This document shows positions 48,252 to 57,086 of a stretch of DNA of 64,000 nt, one piece after another (position 1 is the stretch's first letter; every line of letters begins with the position of its first letter). The notes under the pieces were generated by a model. The model worked only from the letters and a program-made list of their open reading frames with translations, was not told the DNA's origin and did not search any database. The position numbers and the translations under genes were made by a program. Location of the stretch: NCBI GenBank assembly GCA_017511925.1, contig JAFWHS010000014.1, forward strand, positions 124,001 to 188,000, in the 5' to 3' direction. This stretch comes from Candidatus Saccharimonadota bacterium. GTDB lineage: Bacteria > Patescibacteriota > Saccharimonadia > Saccharimonadales > Saccharimonadaceae.

Positions 48252-49313
48252 ATGCGAAATCACCTTTTATCTCAACATTTCTTACGTAACCCTCGTTTAG
48301 CTTTAATTTTGATCGGCCACTCAAACCTTAAAAAACGCGATCTCGTAATCGAAATCGGCGCTGGCTCCGGCGTCATTACTAGCGCTTTGTCAAAACGCGT
48401 GCGCAAGGTCATCGCCATCGAACCAGACCATCAAACTGCCTCAAAATTACGCGAAAATCTCACAAAACGCAATATTTCAAACGTAAAAATCGTAGAAGAA
48501 GATTTCTTAAAATACCAACTACCTTCCGAACCCTACAAAATCTTTTCCAATCCACCTTTTCATCTTAGCTCAGCCATTATCCATCGTTTACTAGAAGCAA
48601 ACAACCCACCCGAAGCTTTTTACCTCATCCTCCAAAAACAGTTTGCATTAAAACTCTTAAACACTGACCGCCATTATACTTCTCAACTTGGCCATACCTT
48701 AATCCAAAAATACCAAACCAAAATCCGTTTACCGCTCAAAAATACTGATTTCACTCCACCGCCAGCCGTTCCTACCGTATTTTTTGAAGCCAAAAAAATC
48801 CCCGATACGGCCACAGATGAGCAAATCATCAAAGCTCTAAAATCCAGCCAAATCGCCACCGTTCCAACTGAAACAGTAGAAGGCTATGCCGTGGCGCTAA
48901 ATTCAAAAGACGGTATTCTTAATCTTATGAAGCTCAAAAACCGCGATTTTGATTCCGGTAAAATTTTTACTCTCGTCCCAGAAAATATTGATGCCATTTC
49001 AAAATACGTCATAATTCCAGACACCGCAAAAAGCCTGATCAAAGAACATCTTCCTGGTGAACTCACTCTCATTTTACCTAAAAACCCAGACTTCCATCAT
49101 TTTTACTACGACCATTTTAATACCATTGGCATCCGCATCCCAGCTCACCCATTATTCCCAAAAATCGCCAAAGAAGTTGGACCGATCCTCCTCACTTCAG
49201 CCAATCCTCGTGGCGGCACTCCGCGCACGCTAACCGGCCACTTGCCCTCCACTATTATTGATTTGTCTGGCAATAAGCCAAAAATCATCCGCCAAGGTAA
49301 TCTCGTGGTATAA
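48252..49313 (+). CDS. Fusion: rRNA adenine dimethyltransferase (Erm/KsgA) + TsaC/Sua5 domain
   Basis: Residues 1-185 are a SAM-dependent rRNA adenine methyltransferase: LSQHFLRNPRLA, VIEIGAGSGVITSALSK, and the catalytic NPPFHLSSAIIHRLLE. It resembles Erm (23S) as much as KsgA (16S) and lacks the small C-terminal domain. Residues 196-353 form a YrdC/Sua5/TsaC domain (TVPTETVEGYAVAL, LPGELTLIL, GIRIPAHPLF, LLTSANPRGG), which makes threonylcarbamoyl-AMP for the tRNA modification t6A. These functions are usually separate genes. No frameshift or gap is visible between them. No Shine-Dalgarno precedes the ATG. Confidence 0.85.
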   Translation: MRNHLLSQHFLRNPRLALILIGHSNLKKRDLVIEIGAGSGVITSALSKRVRKVIAIEPDHQTASKLRENLTKRNISNVKIVEEDFLKYQLPSEPYKIFSNPPFHLSSAIIHRLLEANNPPEAFYLILQKQFALKLLNTDRHYTSQLGHTLIQKYQTKIRLPLKNTDFTPPPAVPTVFFEAKKIPDTATDEQIIKALKSSQIATVPTETVEGYAVALNSKDGILNLMKLKNRDFDSGKIFTLVPENIDAISKYVIIPDTAKSLIKEHLPGELTLILPKNPDFHHFYYDHFNTIGIRIPAHPLFPKIAKEVGPILLTSANPRGGTPRTLTGHLPSTIIDLSGNKPKIIRQGNLVV

Positions 49314-49321
49314 TATATCTT

Positions 49322-51577
49322 ATGGAAAGATACGAACCACTCAAAATTGAAGAAAAATGGCAAAAAATTTGGGAAGAAACTTCCGCTTTTAAAGCCGAAG
49401 AACTAAAAAATCGCCCAAAAATGATGCTCGCCGAAATGTTCCCATATCCATCAGGCGCTGGTCTTCATGTTGGACACGTTCGTAATTTTACTATCGTAGA
49501 TGTTCTTACTCGTTTTTATCATCAACAAGGTCTCAATGTATTGCGCCCATTCGGATACGACACCTTTGGCCTTCCTGCCGAAAATTATGCCATCAAGACT
49601 GGTACCGCCCCCCAAGAAGTCACCAAAACCAACATCGCCAATTTCCGCAAACAAGCCAAACGTCTTGGCTATGCCATTGACTGGTCTCGCGAAATCAATA
49701 CTTCCGACCCAGAATATTATCGTTGGACCCAGTGGTGCTTCCTCCAACTCTACAAAAAAGGCCTCGCTTACCAAAAAGAATCCTATCAATGGTGGTGTCC
49801 AGTAGACCAAACCGTCCTCGCCAATGAACAAGTCGAAAACGGCAAATGTTGGCGTTGTGGTCATGAAGTCGAAAAAAAGAAAATGAAACAATGGTTCTTC
49901 AAAATTACCGAATACGCAGATGAGCTCCTAGACGAAATTGATAGTCTCGAATGGCCAGAAAAAATCAAAACCATGCAAAAAAATTGGATTGGCCGTTCCG
50001 TTGGTGCCGAAATCGACTTTATGATTACAAATAGTCGCAAAATCAAAGTCTTTACTACCCGCCCAGACACAATACTCGGCGCAACATTCTTAGTGGTCGC
50101 TCCAGAATATCCCGAACTCGAATCATTGGTAAATGACGACACTCGCGAAGAAGTCTTAGCCTACAAAGCCGCTGCCCTCAAAAAATCCGAAATTGAACGC
50201 CAAGAAAACAAAGAAAAAACCGGCGTTTTCACCGGTTCATATGCCATAAACCCAGCTACCAAGGCAAAAATTCCTATCTACGTCGCGGATTACGTACTCG
50301 CCGGATACGGTACTGGTGCCATTATGGCCGTTCCCGCAATGGATGACCGCGACCGTGAATTCGCTGAAAAATTCAATTTACCAATCGTCGAAACCGAGCT
50401 TGTCGATCGCGATCTTTATGGCACTCCAAAAGTCACCTATCGTATGCGCGACTGGCTTATTTCCCGTCAACGTTACTGGGGTTGTCCAATTCCAATCGCT
50501 TATGATAAAGAAGGTAATCCTCATCCTATCCCAGAAGATCAACTTCCAGTACTCATCCCAGAAGTAGATGATTATAAACCGGATAACTCTGGGCGCAGCG
50601 CTCTCGCCAAAGCTAAAGATTGGCTCAAAGTTACTATAAATGGCGAAGAAATGACTCGCGAAACCGACACACTAGATGGCTACGCTTGCTCTTCTTGGTA
50701 TCTCTGGCGCTATGCTTCACCACATGATAATAAAGCCGCCTGGGATCCCGAAGCTATCAAATATTGGGAACCCGTTGATTATTATTGTGGTGGCGACCAT
50801 GCCGTTGCTCATCTGCTTTATGTTCGTTTTTGGTGTAAATTCTTCGCCGATGAAGGCTACTTGCCTTTCCGCGAACCAATCAAAAGATTACTTTACAATG
50901 GTTACATCAACGCTCCTGACGGCAAAAAGATGAGCAAAAGTAAAGGAAACGTTATCGACCCACTCGACGTCATCAATGACGGTTACGGCGCCGACACTCT
51001 TCGTACATACGAAATGTTCATTGGCCCATACGATCAAGATGCCGCTTGGGACACCCGCTCTGTTGGCGGTGTTTATCGCTTCTTGAATCGTTGCTGGAAC
51101 TTAGTTTTCGCCAAACCGTCTCCTGAGGATAAAAACATCGTCATTAGAAACAAAACTATCAAAAAAGTCACTAGTGACATTCACCGTTACAACTTCAATA
51201 CTGCCGTTGCCGCTCTAATGGAATACGTCAACGAACTCTACAAAACCGGCGCCACAAACGAAGATCTCGTCATACTCGCTAAGCTCTTAAAACCTTTCGC
51301 CCCACACCTTGCCTCCGAAATGCTAGAACGCCTAAATGCCACCGACGAATGGCCTACCTGGGACGATAAATACCTAATTGCGGATACTGTAGAAATTATC
51401 GTTCAAGTTAATGGTAAACTTCGCGCTAAAATTTCCGTTGTCCCAGAAGATTTAGAAGACGAATCAAAAATTCTCTCCCTGGCCCTCACCAACGACAAAA
51501 TCACAAAATACACCGAAAATGGCATCAAAAAATCCATTTTCGTGAAAAAAGCCAAACTATTAAACTTAGTTGTTTAA
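49322..51577 (+). CDS. leuS: Leucyl-tRNA synthetase, compact form
   Basis: The 751-residue class I synthetase includes the HIGH box (HVGHVRN, about residue 48), zinc-type CPVD...CWRC, the CP1 editing domain (TTRPDTILGATF, GTGAIMAVPAMDDRD) and KMSKSKGN. The editing motif usually reads AHDERD; here AMDDRD. The leucine-specific insertion before KMSKS is absent, so it is shorter than the common 800-880. A TATAAT box at 49309-49314 overlaps the upstream stop codon and lies 7 nt before the ATG (probably leaderless). Confidence 0.96.
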   Translation: MERYEPLKIEEKWQKIWEETSAFKAEELKNRPKMMLAEMFPYPSGAGLHVGHVRNFTIVDVLTRFYHQQGLNVLRPFGYDTFGLPAENYAIKTGTAPQEVTKTNIANFRKQAKRLGYAIDWSREINTSDPEYYRWTQWCFLQLYKKGLAYQKESYQWWCPVDQTVLANEQVENGKCWRCGHEVEKKKMKQWFFKITEYADELLDEIDSLEWPEKIKTMQKNWIGRSVGAEIDFMITNSRKIKVFTTRPDTILGATFLVVAPEYPELESLVNDDTREEVLAYKAAALKKSEIERQENKEKTGVFTGSYAINPATKAKIPIYVADYVLAGYGTGAIMAVPAMDDRDREFAEKFNLPIVETELVDRDLYGTPKVTYRMRDWLISRQRYWGCPIPIAYDKEGNPHPIPEDQLPVLIPEVDDYKPDNSGRSALAKAKDWLKVTINGEEMTRETDTLDGYACSSWYLWRYASPHDNKAAWDPEAIKYWEPVDYYCGGDHAVAHLLYVRFWCKFFADEGYLPFREPIKRLLYNGYINAPDGKKMSKSKGNVIDPLDVINDGYGADTLRTYEMFIGPYDQDAAWDTRSVGGVYRFLNRCWNLVFAKPSPEDKNIVIRNKTIKKVTSDIHRYNFNTAVAALMEYVNELYKTGATNEDLVILAKLLKPFAPHLASEMLERLNATDEWPTWDDKYLIADTVEIIVQVNGKLRAKISVVPEDLEDESKILSLALTNDKITKYTENGIKKSIFVKKAKLLNLVV

Positions 51578-52807
51578 GACACGATTATATATATTAATAA
51601 ACTTATCTAAAGTTTTTTCAAAATCATGCTCCGAAGCAATCTTTAGTGAGTTTTTGCTAAATTTTTCTCTCAATTTTGGATCCGATAAAATTTTTTCGAT
51701 CGCCAAAGCAATACCGCTCACATCTCCAGGCCTACATAAAAAGCCATTTTCATCGTTAACACAAACCTCAGACACTGCACCAGCATCCACCGCGATAAGC
51801 GGTAAACCAGAAGCCGCCGCCTCGATCAATACGATACCTTGCGTTTCGATTTCGCTAGCCGTAACAAACACATTACCTATTTTATATATTTCATACAAAT
51901 CCGGCGCCACCACTCTCCCCAAAAATCTTGCTGATTCCGTCAAGCCAAGCTTCACGGCTTTTTCTTCAAGACGGGCTTTATCTACACCGTCACCCACAAT
52001 CACCAACATCGCCTCTGGCACCTTCTTAACCACCTCAGAAAAAGCCTCCACCACCATGCCCACATTCTTTTCCGGATCAACCCTCCCTACGTATAGCACG
52101 ATCGGTCTATCTGTGGGAATGTTATATTTCTTATAAAAATCTACCTTCACTTTTCCAGGCTTAAAATTAGATAAATCTACCCCATTACTCACGGCCGCCA
52201 CCGGCACAGTAAATTCTCTACCATCCAACAAATTATAAATCGCCTTCTTTGTCGGCATCGTCACAAAGTCGCTCTTACTCTGCCGATTCACAAAATATGC
52301 ATTCAAAAGAGCATTTACCGGCTTTTTTACTAAGCCTGGCATCTTTAAAGGTTCCGTCAACACTTCTGGCTGATTATGTTCAGTCGTCACTACGGGTATC
52401 TTGTGTTTTCTTGCATAAGATACTACCGACAAACCTATTGGATCAGAAATTTGCACATGTACTACATCCGGCTTAAAATTATCCAAAATTTTCTTTATCT
52501 CATTAAACGGGAATACCGATACCCTAAACCCATGTTTATACCACAAGTGTGGCCACTTCATGCCAAGAAACTTCTTTTTTTCTGGAACTTCGTGAATCTG
52601 ATCTGGATAAACCTTTGCTTCCACCGAACGAAGATAGTGTACCTCTACATCATCTTCTTTTCTTTTATAACTTTTTCCGGTTTGCGAAGGGCATAATACC
52701 AAAACATCATGACCCCGTTTAGCCAACCCCACTGCCAAATTATGCGAAAACATCGCCACGCCATTTATCATTGGATAATAAACAGCTGTGGCGATTATAA
52801 TTTTCAT
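51566..52807 (-). CDS. GT4-family glycosyltransferase
   Basis: The 413-residue GT-B enzyme has an N-terminal YYPMINGVAMFSHNLA acceptor region and the donor domain ILYVGRVDPEKNV, with the EX7E motif in ETQGIVLIEA. It resembles diacylglycerol or phosphatidylinositol glycosyltransferases, so membrane glycolipid synthesis is likely. Its 3' end overlaps leuS by 12 bp (convergent). The Ctp protease gene lies upstream with one-base overlap. Confidence 0.93.
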   Translation of the reverse strand: MKIIIATAVYYPMINGVAMFSHNLAVGLAKRGHDVLVLCPSQTGKSYKRKEDDVEVHYLRSVEAKVYPDQIHEVPEKKKFLGMKWPHLWYKHGFRVSVFPFNEIKKILDNFKPDVVHVQISDPIGLSVVSYARKHKIPVVTTEHNQPEVLTEPLKMPGLVKKPVNALLNAYFVNRQSKSDFVTMPTKKAIYNLLDGREFTVPVAAVSNGVDLSNFKPGKVKVDFYKKYNIPTDRPIVLYVGRVDPEKNVGMVVEAFSEVVKKVPEAMLVIVGDGVDKARLEEKAVKLGLTESARFLGRVVAPDLYEIYKIGNVFVTASEIETQGIVLIEAAASGLPLIAVDAGAVSEVCVNDENGFLCRPGDVSGIALAIEKILSDPKLREKFSKNSLKIASEHDFEKTLDKFINIYNRVLNN

Positions 52808-53994
52808 TAAAGCTCCTTTGCTTTTTTAAGCTGCGGATCCTTCATAGCATTAATATCTTCAAAAGTCCGTTCCACTTCTACATCCGGCTTAATTCCCTCG
52901 CCGCTAATAGATCTATCATTTGGTGTATACCATTCTGCCGTAGTCACTTTGAGCGTAGTACCACCAGACAAATTAAACAAATTTTGTACTACACCTTTTC
53001 CATATGTGCTTTCACCAACTATCGTAGCCTTTCCGTAATCCTGCAAAGCCCCTGCCACGATCTCCGAAGCTGAAGCTGTTGAACCATTTACTAACACTAT
53101 AGTCTTCATATCTTTCAAAATAGCTTTGCCACTGGCCGTAGAAGTAGTAGAATCGCCATAATGCTTCGATTTTTGAATCAACATCTTCTGATTATCTAAC
53201 CATAAACTAAGTAAATCTTGTGCTGCAGACACATAACCACCGCCATTACCACGCAAATCCAAAATCACTTTATTTACGCCCTTTTTACTAAACTCTTGTG
53301 CCATCTGTTGCACTTTTGTACCAGTATCATTATCAAATCGAGTCAACGTTATGATTGCCGTCTTACCATCATATTCTACATATGCCGACACATTATTAAT
53401 CGTCTCACGCTTCATTGTAAAATCTAATTCTTCACCATCTCTCACCACGGTCACCGTAACTTCAGAGCCTTCTTCACCGCGTATTTTTTGCGCAATTACT
53501 TCGGAAGATTCAGTCCATATTTCTTCGCCATTTACCTTATATAATATATCTCCAGCCAAAATACCTACTTTTCTCGCTGGGTTATCCGGTAAAGTTCTAA
53601 GCACTCTTACATAGCCATCACGAAGCCCCATCTCTACACCAATGCCGCTTCCTACATTACCATGTAAATCATCGTAAAAATCAGAACTCTCATCGGCATC
53701 AAGATATACCGTATATTTATCACCAAGTGATTCCACTAACCCCTTCTTAGCTCCTTCTATTGCATCATTCAAGGCAATCTCACCATTATAAGAATCATTT
53801 AGCTTATTATATACTTCATCCAAAGCTGACCAATCATTGCCGCCAACAATCCCAAACTGAACCCCGCTACCACTAAACCACTTACTACAATTCGCACCAA
53901 TAATTATGCCAACCACCAACACTGCGGCGCAAGCAATAATAGCACTCCCCAAATTAAGTTTTATTCTTTTTTGTTTCCACTCCAATTTATTCAT
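52807..53994 (-). CDS. ctpA: C-terminal processing peptidase (S41 family)
   Basis: The 395 residues have a membrane segment (about 15-35), a PDZ domain (about 110-195) and the S41 core with serine in NGSTASASEIVAGAL and lysine in YGKGVVQNLF. It trims or degrades envelope proteins. A TATAAT box at 54001-54006 is 6 nt before the ATG (probably leaderless). It lies next to the FtsEX-CHAP genes, which fits control of wall hydrolases by proteolysis. Confidence 0.95.
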   Translation of the reverse strand: MNKLEWKQKRIKLNLGSAIIACAAVLVVGIIIGANCSKWFSGSGVQFGIVGGNDWSALDEVYNKLNDSYNGEIALNDAIEGAKKGLVESLGDKYTVYLDADESSDFYDDLHGNVGSGIGVEMGLRDGYVRVLRTLPDNPARKVGILAGDILYKVNGEEIWTESSEVIAQKIRGEEGSEVTVTVVRDGEELDFTMKRETINNVSAYVEYDGKTAIITLTRFDNDTGTKVQQMAQEFSKKGVNKVILDLRGNGGGYVSAAQDLLSLWLDNQKMLIQKSKHYGDSTTSTASGKAILKDMKTIVLVNGSTASASEIVAGALQDYGKATIVGESTYGKGVVQNLFNLSGGTTLKVTTAEWYTPNDRSISGEGIKPDVEVERTFEDINAMKDPQLKKAKEL

Positions 53995-54022
53995 TACTTT
54001 ATTATAGCATAAAAACTATATT

Positions 54023-55210
54023 TTAGCGTAAATGAATATAATTATAGCCAGCTGCCTGAGCCGCCGATAAAGTTTGCGAGCCAAAGTCACCCATATGATA
54101 CGATCCAGTCAATTGCCCAGTAGACCAATAATTGTTATATTCTGTAATATTCACCGAACCATCAGCATTTACACTCTCTACCCAGAATACATGGCCATAA
54201 GTACCTCCCACCGCCTGCCCAATCGTGCCAGCCGCAGGATTATGATCCACGGTATATCCTCTCTTCTCGGCTGAACTCTTCCAAGACTTAGCATCGCCCC
54301 AGAAAGATATCACAATCCCATATCTTTCATAAGCCTTCCATCCTGCATAGCTAGTACATTCGCAAAGATAACCGCCAATCACACCTACACCAGGATATCT
54401 TGAAAGATCCCAGTCTTGATGATGCGGACATTCATCCTGCCAATAATAAGTATTGGCTCCAGAATACACCTTACCATTACCGTACAACTGTGGGTTAGCC
54501 CTCTGTTCGGCTTCTTCGGCAGCTATCTTTTCCGCCAAAGCTACCCTGGCCTGCTCTTCATAAGCCGAGGCGTCATTCTGATATTTAATTACTAGCTCTT
54601 CCTGCGCCGCCTTCGTAGATTCCAGACTAACTTTTGTCGTCCGTTGTTCGGCCAATAACTCTTCAACCTTCGCTCTATCAGCTTCCAATTCTTCCTTTGC
54701 CCGCTTTATATCGGCCGCCTTAATACTTATTTGCTGTTCTACCACTTCACTCCGTGCTTGTTTTTCCGCTAGATCAGAAATCGACTCCGCACCAGCCAAC
54801 ACCTTTATTGGCTCCGAATCATCCTCAAAATGCATATTAACCAATAGTTCCGCTAAGGCCTCTTTCTCTGCTACCAACTTTTTCTCAGTCACTATAATCT
54901 TCGCATTCAAGTCATCCACTTCTGCAGCAGTCTCCGCAATTGCCATCTCCATACTAGCAATCTGCAAGCTAAGCTCCGTCACCTTAGCTTGGAATAAACT
55001 TGCTGAATTACTAGCCTCTGAAGCTTTTTTATTTGCCTCTTCTTCTCTCTGTGCGGCCTCTCTACATTCCTTGCTATTCTCACAAGCCTTAGAAAGTGCC
55101 CCCACCCTACCCGTCATTGCAAGATCAGTCAACACTGGAACAAAAGTCAAAATCACTGCACCAAAGACCACCAGAACATTTTTCATTTTTGTTTTCAAAA
55201 GCATTACCAT
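54023..55210 (-). CDS. Secreted CHAP-domain peptidoglycan hydrolase with coiled coil
   Basis: A signal peptide (residues 1-38) is followed by a long coiled coil (about 50-240) and a CHAP domain (about 270-395) with the catalytic cysteine in LCECTSYAGW and histidine in GTYGHVFWVESV. This architecture is that of PcsB/RipC-type hydrolases, which FtsEX activates at the septum. It is directly downstream of ftsX on the same strand, supporting that role. A TATAAT box lies 6 nt before the ATG (probably leaderless). Confidence 0.92.
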   Translation of the reverse strand: MVMLLKTKMKNVLVVFGAVILTFVPVLTDLAMTGRVGALSKACENSKECREAAQREEEANKKASEASNSASLFQAKVTELSLQIASMEMAIAETAAEVDDLNAKIIVTEKKLVAEKEALAELLVNMHFEDDSEPIKVLAGAESISDLAEKQARSEVVEQQISIKAADIKRAKEELEADRAKVEELLAEQRTTKVSLESTKAAQEELVIKYQNDASAYEEQARVALAEKIAAEEAEQRANPQLYGNGKVYSGANTYYWQDECPHHQDWDLSRYPGVGVIGGYLCECTSYAGWKAYERYGIVISFWGDAKSWKSSAEKRGYTVDHNPAAGTIGQAVGGTYGHVFWVESVNADGSVNITEYNNYWSTGQLTGSYHMGDFGSQTLSAAQAAGYNYIHLR

Positions 55211-55249
55211 AATTATATTATAGCATAAACGTCAACTATCAAGCAAATT

Positions 55250-56293
55250 TTATGCCTTATTCAGATATTTCGATACCGCAAGTCTTGCTGATACCCTACC
55301 AATAACTATACCAATTGCCACAAATGCCAAATATACTAAGATTAATTTATTTGACTCCAAAGTCGCCTTAATGGTTTCCACATTGATCCCATATCCAGCC
55401 AATTTCGGCGCCAAGAACATAAAACCAAAGTAACTAGCCGTAGCTGCCACTACTCCAGCAATAATCCCGCAAATCTCTGCCTCCACTAGAAACGGCCCAC
55501 GAATAAAACGCTTATCTGCCCCAACCAATTTCATCATATAAATCTCTTCCCGACGCGAGAAAATCGCCATTCTAATCGTACTAAATATAATGAGTACCGA
55601 TATCACCAAAAATACCAACGCCAGTATCATACCACCAGTTCTTGCAATCCTCGCCCAAGAAGTAATCGTCGCAATCTCCACTTGATTCACATCATAAGTT
55701 GGAGACATCTCCTCGTCCACATATTTTTTAAACAACTCATTCGTTGCCACTAATTCTTTTATGCTATCCAAATTATCCACATCATAAACCTTAATTCTCA
55801 TCGTCGCCTGCATTTTAGCGATCATCAAATCTTTCATTTCATCATCGAGTACGTTAAGAATATCTTCACTTTCTGCATTCTCTTCCAAAAACTTTGCATA
55901 TTCTTCTTCCGAACTAGAAGTTACTACGCTCTTAATATTATTGTCACTAGAAATAATCTCTTCAAGTTTACCCAATACCTCTTTTGAAGTATTTGGCTTT
56001 AAATAAATTGTGATATCAATTTTGTCGCGCATCATTTCTGCAGTATTTGTCAAAATCACACTCGCTACAACCGTTACAAACAAAATAATCAAAGTAATAG
56101 ACATTACCACAGTTGCAGCCGTAGAAAGCCATATATTTCTCGCGAAACCTTTTGTACCATACTTTATAATACGCCCTTCTTTGCGCATCGGATGTTTTGC
56201 ACGAGTTTTCTTCATAGCCTTAAGGCCACTCTTTGCCGCTTTTTTCAAGCTTCTGTCATTATTGTCTGGTAAACTATTCTTTCGCATCATCAT
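55250..56293 (-). CDS. ftsX: Cell division ABC-like permease FtsX
   Basis: The 347 residues have a basic N-terminal part of about 45 residues and then a membrane segment, an extracellular domain (about 80-215) and three more membrane segments. TARMAIFSRREEIYMMKLVGADKRFIRGPF is the FtsX signature. It passes the FtsE signal to the outer hydrolase. Overlaps ftsE by 4 nt. Confidence 0.94.
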   Translation of the reverse strand: MMMRKNSLPDNNDRSLKKAAKSGLKAMKKTRAKHPMRKEGRIIKYGTKGFARNIWLSTAATVVMSITLIILFVTVVASVILTNTAEMMRDKIDITIYLKPNTSKEVLGKLEEIISSDNNIKSVVTSSSEEEYAKFLEENAESEDILNVLDDEMKDLMIAKMQATMRIKVYDVDNLDSIKELVATNELFKKYVDEEMSPTYDVNQVEIATITSWARIARTGGMILALVFLVISVLIIFSTIRMAIFSRREEIYMMKLVGADKRFIRGPFLVEAEICGIIAGVVAATASYFGFMFLAPKLAGYGINVETIKATLESNKLILVYLAFVAIGIVIGRVSARLAVSKYLNKA

Positions 56294-57051
56294 AGAACTT
56301 TCCTTTTTATTGCATGCCCCGGAGTTTGAATCACACGCTTCGGCTTAGGTGGTATTTTTTTCTCATCCAATTTATATATACCATTGTTCTTTTGATCATC
56401 CACTATTTTGCCGTCTTTCATAGTCACTACACGCTTTTGCAAAGTATTCACCACATTTTCATTATGTGTAGTTACTAATATCGTAGTACCAAAATCGTTA
56501 ATCTTTTTAAGAAGACCCATGATTTCTTCCGTCGTCAGCTTATCCAAATTTGCCGTAGGCTCATCCGCAATTAAAATCTTCGGCTGACGCGCTACACTTC
56601 TTGCAATCGATACGCGCTGTTGTTGCCCACCAGAAAGCTGACTTGGAAATTTCTTTGCTTGATCTAATAAATCTACCAACTCTAGCACTTTTGGCACAGT
56701 CTTACGAATTTCCTTACCGCTCATTCCGGCAATCTCAAGCGCAAAAGCCACATTTTCATACACCGTACGTCTCGGCAATAACTTAAAATCTTGAAATACC
56801 ACACCAAGCCTTCTACGATAGCCGGGTATGTGACGTTTTTTCACATAATCAAGATCAATGCCACCGATAATGATTTTCCCAGAATCCGGGTTTTCTTCCT
56901 TTGTGATCATTTTCATTAAGGTGGATTTACCAGCACCAGACTTACCTACCAAAAATACAAATTCATTTGGCTCAATATGAAGTGATACTGAATCAAGCGC
57001 CGGCTCCTTGTCACCAGCGTAAGTTTTAGTCACGTTATCGAGCAATATCAT
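56290..57051 (-). CDS. ftsE: Cell division ATP-binding protein FtsE
   Basis: The 253-residue ABC ATPase has Walker A GKSGAGKSTL, signature LSGGQQQRVSIAR and Walker B ILIADEPTANLD. A basic C-terminal tail of about 25 residues is extra. A TTGAAG-17-TAAAAT promoter (57058-57086) lies in the pheT 3' end, with the -10 box 6 nt before the ATG, so it is probably leaderless. Confidence 0.95.
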   Translation of the reverse strand: MILLDNVTKTYAGDKEPALDSVSLHIEPNEFVFLVGKSGAGKSTLMKMITKEENPDSGKIIIGGIDLDYVKKRHIPGYRRRLGVVFQDFKLLPRRTVYENVAFALEIAGMSGKEIRKTVPKVLELVDLLDQAKKFPSQLSGGQQQRVSIARSVARQPKILIADEPTANLDKLTTEEIMGLLKKINDFGTTILVTTHNENVVNTLQKRVVTMKDGKIVDDQKNNGIYKLDEKKIPPKPKRVIQTPGHAIKRKVL

Positions 57052-57057
57052 AAGCTC

Positions 57058-57086
57058 ATTTTAGCATAAACTTTATAACGCTTCAA
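57058..57086 (-). promoter_or_regulatory. ftsE promoter
   Basis: Minus strand TTGAAG (57081-57086) in the last codons of pheT, 17-bp spacer, TAAAAT (57058-57063). Confidence 0.65.
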
